Both the position numbers and the translations under genes were made by a program. The notes under the pieces were generated by a model. It saw nothing but the letters and a program-made list of their open reading frames with translations. It had not been told where the DNA came from and did not search any database. Below are positions 1 to 7,897 of a stretch of DNA of 24,450 bases, piece after piece; the stretch's first letter is position 1; each line of letters begins with the position of its first letter. Location of the stretch: NCBI GenBank assembly GCA_018398765.1, contig JAHBMJ010001938.1:1-24450 (forward strand). The letters are read 5' to 3'. Source of the stretch: Chromera velia (taxonomy: Eukaryota; Sar; Chromeraceae).

Positions 1-258
1 CTTTCTTTGATGCTCCCCTATCTCTTCTATACTGTCTTTCAGTCCCTGGATCTTCCCTCCCAATTTCTCTTCTGTTCGAGCCTCGCTTTCACGGAGTAGC
101 CTTTCCATGGCACCTTCCGTGAGAGCTGGCTGCTCGGGCATCTTCTTCCTGTCCTTCAGCATCTCCTTGTGGGTCCCTTCTTCGTCTGAGCTGATATCAG
201 AGAGGCCAGGGCACTTCAGAAAGTTCGTCTCTGCGTCTCTTTCCTCCTGTTCTGTCAT
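1..258 (-). CDS. partial coding exon, coiled-coil-like hypothetical protein
   Basis: An open minus-strand frame starts at an ATG at 258-256 and runs off the left edge without a stop (86 codons visible). It begins MTEQEERDAETNFL, passes an acidic DISSDEEG stretch, and ends in a Glu/Lys/Arg-rich helical segment (ERLLRESEARTEEKLGGK, then LKDSIEEIGEHQRK), which looks like the start of a coiled coil. Just upstream on the minus strand is a pyrimidine-rich tract ending in tcag, so this could be an internal exon whose ATG is not the true start. No domain was recognised. It could equally be the N-terminus of a retroelement ORF1/gag-type protein. Coding nature is inferred from composition and the open frame only. 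Confidence 0.5.
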   Translation of the reverse strand, partial: MTEQEERDAETNFLKCPGLSDISSDEEGTHKEMLKDRKKMPEQPALTEGAMERLLRESEARTEEKLGGKIQGLKDSIEEIGEHQRK

Positions 259-888
259 TCTGACCACAAAGAAAAAGGGAGACGGCTAAGGATTTTTGAC
301 TGTTTGCACGTGTGCCCAAAACTTTGCCGTCTCTTCACCTTTTCTTCTCGGGAAGCTTTCGTTCCAATTCGCTCTGAGAGCGCAGCTCGCAGAAGACAGA
401 AGACAGCTCGCAGAAGACAGTATTAACCTGTTCAATATTTTTTCTGCATGGATTTATAGTATTTGAATATGTTTGGCGCCGTTTGCGTGCTGCACCGTAG
501 TCTAGTTCTGTCCCTCCGGTCCATAAAACCTTCAAACTGCATGTATGCCCCTTTAGAGTAAACTCATAAAGAAAGCAACGACAAATGGTATAGTTTCATG
601 AGAAAAAAAAAGAAGAAAGAATGAAACAAAAGCTATTTTTGATCTTGATTTGCATTTTTTCTCTGAGCAAGGGCACGTACATGCAAGCGAGGGTCTGATC
701 TCAAAGGGTCAGAGCCCAAGCGAGGGTCTGATCTCAAAGGGTCAGAGCCCAACCCCATCATAACCTGGCTATCCTCTTCACTCACCCCCCCACCCCACCC
801 CGAACTAACAATAGAGGGTGAAGAACAGGAAAAAAAGGAAGAAAAAGGAGAAGAAGAAGAGGAGAGAGCAGACCTCTCACGGACTTTC
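259..888. other. non-coding stretch, low-complexity DNA
   Basis: No convincing gene. The short minus-strand ORF at 335-535 has no protein-like composition. The stretch holds a short agaagacag repeat near 390-420, A-rich runs near 600-620 and 830-860, a 33-bp tandem duplication (listed separately), and a purine-rich tract just before the transposon at 897. Confidence 0.5.
685..750. repeat. tandem duplication, 33 bp x 2
   Basis: A 33-bp unit starting aagcgagggtctgatc is present twice back to back, at 685-717 and 718-750, with no mismatch seen. Both copies contain the small internal inverted pair gggtctga / tcagagccc. No function is evident. Confidence 0.9.
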
Positions 889-896
889 TCCCACTC

Positions 897-915
897 CAGT
901 GTTGTTAAGTCTCGG
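897..915 (+). repeat. left terminal inverted repeat of hAT-like element
   Basis: CAGTGTTGTTAAGTCTCGG, paired with 3479-3497 on the other strand with two mismatches. Confidence 0.7.
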
Positions 916-930
916 TACTTTTGGTACCTC

Positions 931-1957
931 GGTACCAGAGGGGGGGTCGGTATCAGATTTTGGATCGGATCTTTCGGTACCGACCTAAATGACTCTCAAA
1001 CTTAAAAATCACATGTAGTCTGATGTTACAATATCATTTAAACATACTTCATAAAATAAAATAAACAAAATACAATGATAAATTAAAATTAAGAAAGTCT
1101 TTTCTAGCTTTTTTAATTGTTCCGCGACTTCTGTCTTCTGGAACGGTCTATGGATTGAGGTATAAAACCCATGTATAGAACTGTTTGCTTGCATGAATCG
1201 AGGATACATGCTCTTGAGGCTGATTAAATCAGATCAATGCATGCTGCATGGTAATATATGGCAACAGATGCGTCGCCACGTCGGAATTGGTCGGCCGGAC
1301 AATGGACTCGGATCATGCCGAGTCGGATGCGATATGCTGATTTGCACAGAAGCTGGTGACACACACATACTCCCTCCCTCGTGCGATCTGACACATGAAT
1401 AAAACACACACACACGGAAAAAGCAGGAAAGAAGGCTCATCCTCGCTGCTTCTTTGCTTCTTGCACTTTCTCTCTCGTGCGACCTGACGCATGAATACAA
1501 CACACACACACAGGACAAGCAGGAAAGAAGGCTTATCCTCGCTGCTTCTTTGCTTCTCCTGTAGAAGAAATTCGTTAGTTGTAGAGAGAGCGAAAGAAGC
1601 CCCACCTTACACATATGAATTTGTATATGTTGAAACAGACAGACAGCCAAACGGAGAGGATGAAACGGGGGGCATCAAACGAAAGCTGTTCTTCCCACCG
1701 CTTCCCCCAGGCTTCCCTTCACTCCTCCTCCCCCTCTTCCGTTCTCCTCCCTGCACGTTCAGAGTCTCAATAGACAGACAGACAGACAAACAGACAAACA
1801 ACTCATATGCTGAAGAGTTCTTTCATCAGTTGTGACGCAGACGTCGTATCCTGCCATCTTCTTGAGGAAGGCCTGGTTCACCTTCACCGTCACAGTCTTC
1901 ACCTTCACCGTGCAGCCCCAAAATTCATGTAAAGAGACGGTGATGCTTCAGATGGCA
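931..1957 (+). repeat. internal direct duplication, copy A (1027 bp)
   Basis: It begins ggtaccagaggggggg and ends gatgcttcagatggca, and is repeated at 2172-3200. Both copies contain CA microsatellites, two near-identical sub-blocks around ctcatcctcgctgcttctttg, and a (CAGA)n run. Differences between copies are mainly transitions. I see only a few transversions. Confidence 0.9.
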
Positions 1958-2171
1958 CTGACTTGAACGCTTAATTTTTTTTTTTTTTAGAATTTTACAA
2001 AACTATTAAAAGCACTTCAGCTATAGGTCTTCAGAGGTCTGCAGACTATAGTAGTCTGCAGAGGTCATAAACTTAGCTGAGAGATCAAGTCTGATGATTG
2101 TTACTTTGCTTCTTTATTTCGTTCAATTATTCTAGCAATCATTCCACTAGACTAGTCTAAGACTAGACGGA

Positions 2172-3200
2172 GGTACCAGAGGGGGGGTCGGTATCGGATT
2201 TTGGATCGGATCTTTCGGTACCGACCTAAATGACTCTCAAACTTAAAAATCACATGTAGTCTGATATTACAATATCATTTAAATACACTTCATAAAACAA
2301 AATAAACAAAATACAATGATAAATTAAAATTAAGAAAGTCTTTTCTAGCTTTTTTAATTGTTCCGCGACTTCTGTCTTCTAGAACGGTCTATGGATTGAG
2401 GTATAAAACCCATGTATAGAACTGTTTGCTTGCATGAATTGAGGATACATGCTTTTGAGGCTGATCGAATCAGATCAATACATGCTGCATGGCAATACAT
2501 GGCAACAGATGCGTCGCCACGTTGGAATCGGTCGGCCGGACAATGGACTCGGATCATGCCGAGTCGGATGCGATACGCTGATTTGCATAGAAGCTGGTGA
2601 CACACACACACACTCCCTCCCTCGTGCGATCTGATGTATAAATAAAACATACACACACGGAAAAAGCAGGAAAGAAAGCTCATCCTCGCTGCTTCTTTGC
2701 TTCTTGCACTTTTTCCCTCGTGCGATCTGACGCATGAATACAATACACACACACGGAACAAGCAGGAAAGAAGGCTTATCCTCGCTGCTTCTTTGCTTCT
2801 CCTGTAGAAGGAATTCGTTAGTTGTAGAGAAAGAGAAAGAAGCCCCACCTTATACACATGAATTTATGTATGTTGAGACAGACAGACAGCCACACGGAGA
2901 GGATGAAACGGGGGGTATCAAACGAAAGATGCTCTTCCCGCCGCTTCTCCTAGGCCTCCCTTCACTCCTCCCCCCCCTCTTCCGTTCTCCTCCCTGCGCG
3001 TTCAGAGTCTCAATAGACAGACAGACAGACAAACAGACAAACGACTCATGTGCTGAAGAGTTCTTTCATCGGTTGTGACGCAGACGTCATATCCTGCCAT
3101 CTTCTTGAGGAAGGCCTGGTTCACCTTCACCGTCACAGTCTTCACCTTCATCCTGTAGCCCCAAAATTCATGTAAAAAGACGGTGATGCTTCAGATGGCA
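2172..3200 (+). repeat. internal direct duplication, copy B (1029 bp)
   Basis: Second copy of 931-1957, offset 1241 bp. The copies are separated by 214 bp unique to the spacer (1958-2171), which includes a 13-14-base T run and an agaggtctgcag repeat near 2036-2067. Confidence 0.9.
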
Positions 3201-3478
3201 GTTCTGCATCCATGTGAGGATACGCGAGACACACACAATGCGCGGTCCAGGGCCCGTATGCCGCGGCCCATGCAGGCGCGCGCCCCCCCCTCGCGCTTCA
3301 AATTAGATATCAAAAGTTCATGCTAGTCATCTTTGAGCATTGCATATAAACAGTCTATAAAGAGTTCTAAAAACCTGTTTAGAATATATAAAAAAGCCGG
3401 TACCGAAAGTACCGAAAAGGTACTGAAAGTACCGAAAAATTTTGGGGGGTCGGTATCGGATTTCGGTACTTAGGTTTG

Positions 3479-3497
3479 CCGGGACTTAACAACTCTG
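3479..3497 (-). repeat. right terminal inverted repeat of hAT-like element
   Basis: Its reverse complement reads CAGAGTTGTTAAGTCCCGG, matching the left end at 17 of 19 positions. Confidence 0.7.
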
Positions 3498-3510
3498 TAA
3501 GTAGGAGAAG

Positions 3511-3601
3511 TCCCACTTGAAAACCGACTTCAGTATATCGTCTTTCTTCCCGGAAATTCCTCGGGTCTGATACCTAGGGGGCCGTACTTCAGATGCCCCC
3601 C
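3511..3601 (-). CDS. possible coding exon fragment interrupted by the hAT-like element
   Basis: The minus strand reads GGASEVRPPRYQTRGISGKK then DDILKSVFKWD, a protein-like stretch following a possible acceptor (ctaaagcag, first exon base 3601). The frame meets the transposon at the candidate target duplication. On the far side (896 downward) the same strand reads EWEKVRERSALSS, so an uninterrupted frame may have crossed the insertion site. No domain is recognised. It could be an exon of the same gene as 1-258 and 4506-4809, but the connection is speculative. Confidence 0.22.
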
Positions 3602-3718
3602 CTGCTTTAGCTATGTCTCTTAAAATGTTATAGATGGAATATGAAGAAACCATTAAACCTAGCATATGAAACAGATTTTGGAGCATCATATTAGGCTAGT
3701 TAAAACTTTGTCTTTCAA

Positions 3719-4378
3719 ATGTTGGGCTATGTTTTTATCCCCCCCAGCTCTGTCGCCAGGTTCTGTTGGGCTTAGGGTCTGTTGGGCTGTGTTACTACTT
3801 AAATAATAGTAGGCCTGTTGGGCGGTGCCCAACAGTACAAATAGCCTAACAGCAGCCTAACATCACTTTAAAGTACACAACAGACATTGTAGAGCCTAAT
3901 CATCTAGAGCTTTTTAGACCAACTAAAAAGCATGCAATCAAAAAGAATAAAATTAGAGCTCAATGTTGCTTAAATATGAGCTTTATACTCTTTTTGACAC
4001 GTAAAAAATGGTTGTTTGAAAATGATCCACATTTTTTAGAGGTTAAAGGTCTTAACACCGCCCCTCACTTTCAAACAACGATTTTATACGTTCTATAAAG
4101 AGTATAAAGCTCATATTAAAGCAATATTTAGCTTTAATTTTGATTGTCCTGATTGCATGCTTTTTAGTTGGTCTAAAAAGCTCTACAATGTCTGTTGTGC
4201 ACTTTAAAGTGATGTTAGGCTACTGTTGGGCCATTTGTACTGCATGTTGGGCACTGTCCAACAGGTCCAACACAGCCCAACGCCCAACAAAACCTGGCGA
4301 CATGACATCGTTCAACTTTGAGACACCACAATTATGTAGCCCAACATCATGATTGCATAAATATAAACAACCCAACAT
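3719..4378. mobile_element. foldback / long-TIR element (about 660 bp)
   Basis: The two halves are inverted copies. The left arm (about 3719-4015) runs atgttgggcta ... gtcgccaggtt ... gttgggctgtgtt ... cactttaaagt ... caacagacattgtagagc ... aagcatgcaatca ... atgagctttatactcttt. The right arm (about 4070-4378) carries the same words in reverse complement and order. The small middle (about 4016-4070) contains ttagaggttaaaggtcttaac. The sequence tgttgggc recurs many times in both arms. No transposase is present. I found no clear target duplication. The 70-residue ORF at 4140-4352 lies wholly within the right arm and is not a gene. Confidence 0.75.
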
Positions 4379-4505
4379 AATTTAGCATGATGTGCTTTAT
4401 TTGGTAGTTTCAGCCGCTTGTGTATATCAATTATTTAGGTTCTTATTCAAGATGACCGAAATTGGGGTAGAATTTACATATAGGACCAAGTGCGGCCCTC
4501 TAGGT

Positions 4506-4809
4506 CTAATGTGGGCGGATGAAAGGGGGGCTTTGGCTTTGTCTTTTGGTTTTGCGGTGGCTTTCGCCAGCTTTTGCTTTGCTGGTTTCTTTTTTATCAG
4601 CAGGGGGCTGTCCTGTTTCTTTGTCAATCCCCAGACTCTCCAACTCCCTCCACACCAACCTAATGTACTGCCCACCCTGGTAGCTAGGAAAAGAAGCTGT
4701 CAACCAGAATGTGTCCCGTCATCCCGACCCAGGGATAATCACTACCCATGTAGAAATGAATCAAATCGTTCCGCTTGGAAAGCTTGTAGCTCTGCAGGCC
4801 CTCTTCAGC
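4506..4809 (-). CDS. possible two-exon 3' end of an unidentified gene
   Basis: Proposed exon 4809-4746 (after a pyrimidine-rich ctgctcag acceptor) reads AEEGLQSYKLSKRNDLIHFYM. A 49-nt intron, 4745-4697 (gtagtg...gacag), joins in phase 1 to exon 4696-4506. That exon reads ASFPSYQGGQYIRLVWRELE, then SLGIDKETGQPP and a Lys/Arg-rich tail ending at TAG. The splice rescues a continuous protein-like frame where each unspliced frame stops. An alternative acceptor (tcctag, 21 nt downstream) gives a different Lys/Ala-rich frame, so the model is not unique. The first frame is open upstream to about 5016. No family recognised. Confidence 0.3.
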
Positions 4810-5318
4810 CTGAGCAGTGAAAAATGATTCACCACAATGACCGGTACACAGGACCGGTATGACTAACAGCACGCGAACAAAGGTGTAAACGCCCCTAGGA
4901 AAGCTGCACTTCACTCCATAGATGGACTTCAAACCCTCTGGAAGTATTAAATGTAATAATAAGCCGTGGCATGACAGAAAGTCCAATAGTACAGATACAG
5001 ATCTGTATGTGAGCATGCAAACTTAACGTCAAACCATCAGCAGACGGAAGTGGCGAATCGACCGTCGGAATGGTTCCACTCTCTAATGTAAAGTACCAAA
5101 CTGAATGATCAAGCCAATTTCACTCTCACTGACCAAGATAGATTGAGCCCGCCAATCGAAAAGAGCACACGGCACTAGGTTTCAAAAGTCCTTACCTGCA
5201 ACTAAGAGGGAGAGTGTTAATGTACCTTCGTGTATGCATGTTCCCATATATGTGTATACTGTTTCTGCTTCTCTTTTTCATGTCGAAAAGAATCTCCGTA
5301 CAGCACTGCATTGGCCTA
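4810..5318. other. no defensible gene
   Basis: The minus frame of 4746-5016 stays open but becomes hydrophobic and compositionally unconvincing upstream of 4810. A purine-rich aagagggagag followed by TGTTAATGTA at about 5203-5222 resembles a polypurine tract/LTR-start junction, but no partner LTR was found in the window. Confidence 0.3.
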
Positions 5319-5326
5319 GTGTATTG

Positions 5327-5558
5327 CACGGCCCATCTACTCTAGAAAAATTGGTAAGAGGTCTTCAGCTCGGGAATATTTGGTATTGAAGACTAGAGAA
5401 AATCAGCCTTCGATGGGTCAGATGTTTTGATTTCAGCAGTGTTTTTTGCCTTATTTGAGCCTTTGTGGGAAAGTTTGGCAAGGGGGAGGCAAAAAAAGGA
5501 AAATTTGGCAGGGGTCTTAAAGTTCTGGTACCAAAAATTCCCAAGTGGATGGGCCGCG
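5327..5558 (+). mobile_element. 232-bp MITE, copy 1 (8-bp TSD)
   Basis: Termini are CACGGCCCATCTACTC and, on the opposite strand, CGCGGCCCATCCACTT. It is flanked by GTGTATTG (5319-5326) and GTGCATTG (5559-5566), an 8-bp target duplication with one transition. A second copy of exactly the same length lies in the opposite orientation at 17298-17529. The 8-bp duplication and short inverted ends suggest mobilisation by a hAT-type transposase. The internal ORFs on both strands merely span the element. Confidence 0.88.
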
Positions 5559-5566
5559 GTGCATTG

Positions 5567-6302
5567 GCATTCATCTGTAGATTGCTACTAAAGGTAGCCG
5601 AAGCTGTTTTCCTCCCGGCAAACCGTTTGGCATTGTGCATGCAAACGGACTCAGTCTGCTGGCTCAGCTTCTTGACTTAAACCTGTTGTTCTGATCCTTT
5701 TGCTTTTTTATGCTTCTCGTTGTTATGTGTACACAGTCGTTTGTATTACATAGACTAAGTAGCCAAATTGAATAAAATAATTCTCATGCTGCAAAGAGAA
5801 GAAGTCTACATATGTAGATTTGATTTGATGTAGAAAGCAGCTTTAGAATCCAAGAGCATGCATACTTGTACATTCAATGACCGGCCCTGTATTTAGCCAA
5901 TTTTTATTTTAAAATCGGCTAATAGCCCTTGTTTCGCGCACACCGCGGCCCGGCAACACGCTTACATGCATGGGCCGCGGGGAGCCGTGGGGGCGGGACT
6001 ACGGCGTGTTAAATGGCTATGACGCTGACACTTTTCACCCAATTCCATTCAATCAGGTGCAAAACAAGTGCATCAGGTGCATTTAGTGCAAAACAGGTGC
6101 ATCTGGTTTAGCTTCTTGGTTTGCACCTTTGCTGAGGTGCACCTTTTCCAAGCCCTATTTACAACTGTATTCTTAGTTACTATTCTAGTAAATTTTTATT
6201 TATTAAATTAAATTAAATCATTATTTCATTTACTAGTTCATTCATTCCTTAGAATCCTTACATAGTTCCTTACTTTCTTACTTACTCTTTATAGAATTTT
6301 AT
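5567..6302. other. intergenic stretch with short repeats
   Basis: No gene seen. It contains a perfect 9-bp inverted pair, CCGCGGCCC (5943-5951) and GGGCCGCGG (5972-5980), a cluster of gtgcatcaggtgca-type repeats at about 6055-6105, and AT-rich DNA with short (att)/(cttact) runs up to the hAT insertion site. Confidence 0.45.
5943..5980. repeat. GC-rich 9-bp inverted repeat with 20-bp loop
   Basis: CCGCGGCCC at 5943-5951 pairs perfectly with GGGCCGCGG at 5972-5980, in otherwise AT-rich surroundings. The same ccgcggccca word occurs near 3260 and at the MITE ends, so this may be a remnant of a transposon terminus. Confidence 0.5.
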
Positions 6303-6310
6303 TAAATGCA

Positions 6311-6357
6311 TAGTGACCATGTTTGATTTGATTTGATTTGATTTGATTTAATTTGAG
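6311..6357 (+). repeat. left inverted terminus with TTTGA array
   Basis: TAGTGACCAT followed by about five tandem TTTGA units and a TTTAATTTGA. It pairs with 7808-7889 on the other strand. Confidence 0.85.
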
Positions 6358-6803
6358 GTAGGGCTTAAGCTCAAATCAAATATCCAGTCAGGGAAGACCT
6401 AGTGTTTAAAAACCTATCAAATACGATCAAATATTTGATCAATATGACTTTCAACCTCAAATATGAAGGTCCCGAAAAAACTTTTGCAAGTACCGATCCG
6501 TCACGCATGCTGATTCAAATGAAAAAACCTAAATCTTGATGGTTTACTCTCAAAAAAAAAATGTTTTGAGCTGCACTGAAATTGACGTTTCACCCTCTTT
6601 TACTTCATGTAGAGATAAACCGATCAGCTAAACGTTTTCCCGAACAGCTGTGTTGACTTTTCTGGTGCTGGAACATCTTTTACGGCCCCCTTTTTGAGCG
6701 TCTGCAAACATTTTACACCCCGTAAAAACATGTCACACAATCTGATAGGGTCGAACGGGAAGAAGGAGGCATTTGTTTTTAGAGCCGGGTATGCAAAGAA
6801 AAT

Positions 6804-7373
6804 ATGGTGAGGTACCCCGCTTTTGACCGATTCACCACCGAAGATATGCTGTATGACTGGGACATTTTGGATGTGAACTACGAAAGATTGCAGTATGCCC
6901 CTGACCCCGAGCGTCGAAAGGCTACGACCACATTCCCTGTCACTGTGGAACAGTTCCAGAAAGGTAAGGGAAAAGGCAACGGGGGGGCTGCTGACAGTGC
7001 TGGAGGGGGGGCCGCTGCTGCAGGGCCCAGTGGGAGGATCAATTTGAAACCAAAAGAGGCGGCCGCAGACGCAAATGCTGAGAAGGCTGGAGGAAAACTT
7101 CCCTCTCCTGAGAAAGTCATCACTCCGGGTGAGGAAGGCTACCAACCTCTCTATATTCACCTCCAACACAAGGGGCTTGTTGTCGGCCCTGGCGCGGCAC
7201 AGAGGGTAGCCGAACTTACCAACTCTGGATGCTTAGCTGCCCAGAAACAGGACGGTTCCAACACCAACAGCAATAGCAAACGTATGCGCGGTTTTCCGTC
7301 TCACCCCGTTGTCATCTCTCCGCAACCGAATAGAAGCCCACAAGCGCCCACTCCTGGAAAGCCGAAAAGCTAG
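6804..7373 (+). CDS. hypothetical passenger protein inside the hAT element
   Basis: 189 codons. ATG at 6804 follows an in-frame TAG at 6780. The N-terminal ~50 residues look folded (FDRFTTEDMLYDWDILDVNY then ERLQYAPDPERRK). Residues ~55-110 are a Gly/Ala/Lys-rich linker. Residues ~112-150 again look structured (GEEGYQPLYIHLQHKGLVVG then PGAAQRVAELTNSG). The tail is Ser/Pro/Lys-rich. It is not a transposase and no family is recognised. The frame continues past TAG (7371-7373) as RKSSQQLPPPIDSIHIEESD and an acidic tail to a TAA at 7461-7463, so the TAG may be a decayed CAG. A second frame just upstream (ATG near 6730, reading MSHNLIGSNGKKEAFVFRAG) ends at the start of this ORF, suggesting a frameshift and a longer ancestral protein. 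Confidence 0.6.
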   Translation: MVRYPAFDRFTTEDMLYDWDILDVNYERLQYAPDPERRKATTTFPVTVEQFQKGKGKGNGGAADSAGGGAAAAGPSGRINLKPKEAAADANAEKAGGKLPSPEKVITPGEEGYQPLYIHLQHKGLVVGPGAAQRVAELTNSGCLAAQKQDGSNTNSNSKRMRGFPSHPVVISPQPNRSPQAPTPGKPKS

Positions 7374-7807
7374 AGAAAAAGCTCTCAGCAGCTCCCACCA
7401 CCGATCGATTCGATTCACATTGAAGAAAGTGATCATGAAGAAGAGGAAAAGGAAGTGCCATAAAGCTGAGTGATTGTCACCTCAATTTTGGTACGTGCTC
7501 TAACTTTATCGTATCAACAAAAAGTCATATGCAATTTCAAATCTATCAATTTTACGTTCTTAATCTCTATTAGTACTAGAGTGAGTCTCAGTGACTAGTG
7601 TATATACACTGCCACACAGGCATATTTTTTTTACGGAACTGATAAGTTATAATTTTATATATATTTTTTTAAATTTTTGAAACACACATCAGAAATGTTC
7701 TGATAACTATTGTCATAAGAAAAATGATCAGAGTGACAGTAAGTCAGTGACTCAGTGAGGAACCCTAAGAGGTTAACCTCAAATCTTACCTCAAATATCA
7801 AATATTT

Positions 7808-7889
7808 GAGGTTGAAGCTCAAATCAAATCAAATTAAATCAAATCAAATTAAATCAAATCAAATTAAATCAAATCAAATATGGTCACTA
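7808..7889 (-). repeat. right inverted terminus with extended TTTGA array
   Basis: Read on the minus strand: TAGTGACCAT, then about twelve TTTGA/TTTAA units. It is longer than the left array, consistent with slippage of the 5-bp or 15-bp unit. Confidence 0.85.
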
Positions 7890-7897
7890 TAAATGCA

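Larger units (their letters stand above)
897..3510. mobile_element. non-autonomous hAT-like DNA transposon with internal duplication
   Basis: The left end (897-915, CAGTGTTGTTAAGTCTCGG) and the reverse complement of the right end (3479-3497, CAGAGTTGTTAAGTCCCGG) match at 17 of 19 positions, and CAGTG-type ends are typical of hAT elements. Both ends are followed by GGTACC/GTACCG-rich subterminal repeats. Immediately left lies tcccactc (889-896). A 7/8 match, tcccactt, lies at 3511-3518, 13 bp beyond the right inverted repeat, so the outer right boundary could be 3510. No transposase frame is present. The many short ORFs inside are mirror-image low-complexity readings. About 80% of the interior is two copies of one 1.03-kb block. 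Confidence 0.65.
6311..7889. mobile_element. hAT-type transposon, non-autonomous, carrying a passenger ORF
   Basis: The element is bounded by a perfect 8-bp target duplication, TAAATGCA, at 6303-6310 and 7890-7897. The ends are inverted: TAGTGACCATGTTTGATTTG on the left and TAGTGACCATATTTGATTTG on the complement of the right end. Behind them lie arrays of TTTGATTTGA/TTTAATTTGA (6328-6357 and 7820-7880, inverted) and AAATATTTGA-type subterminal motifs (about 6420-6470 and 7775-7812). No transposase domain is visible. The only substantial frame is the 6804 ORF. The length (1579 bp) and intact TSD suggest a fairly recent, cross-mobilised insertion. Confidence 0.9.

Noticed and set aside
685-750. 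Tandem 33-bp repeat as a CRISPR-like array
   Set aside because: Only two units with no spacers, in a eukaryotic context. It is a simple tandem duplication.
1234-1650. 138-codon minus-strand ORF (and its counterpart at 2354-2857)
   Set aside because: Lies in the duplicated block of the hAT-like element. It is Cys/Ser repeat reading of CA- and CTT-rich DNA, with no domain.
6624-7169. 181-codon minus-strand ORF
   Set aside because: Antisense to the better-supported 6804 ORF, with no protein-like features.
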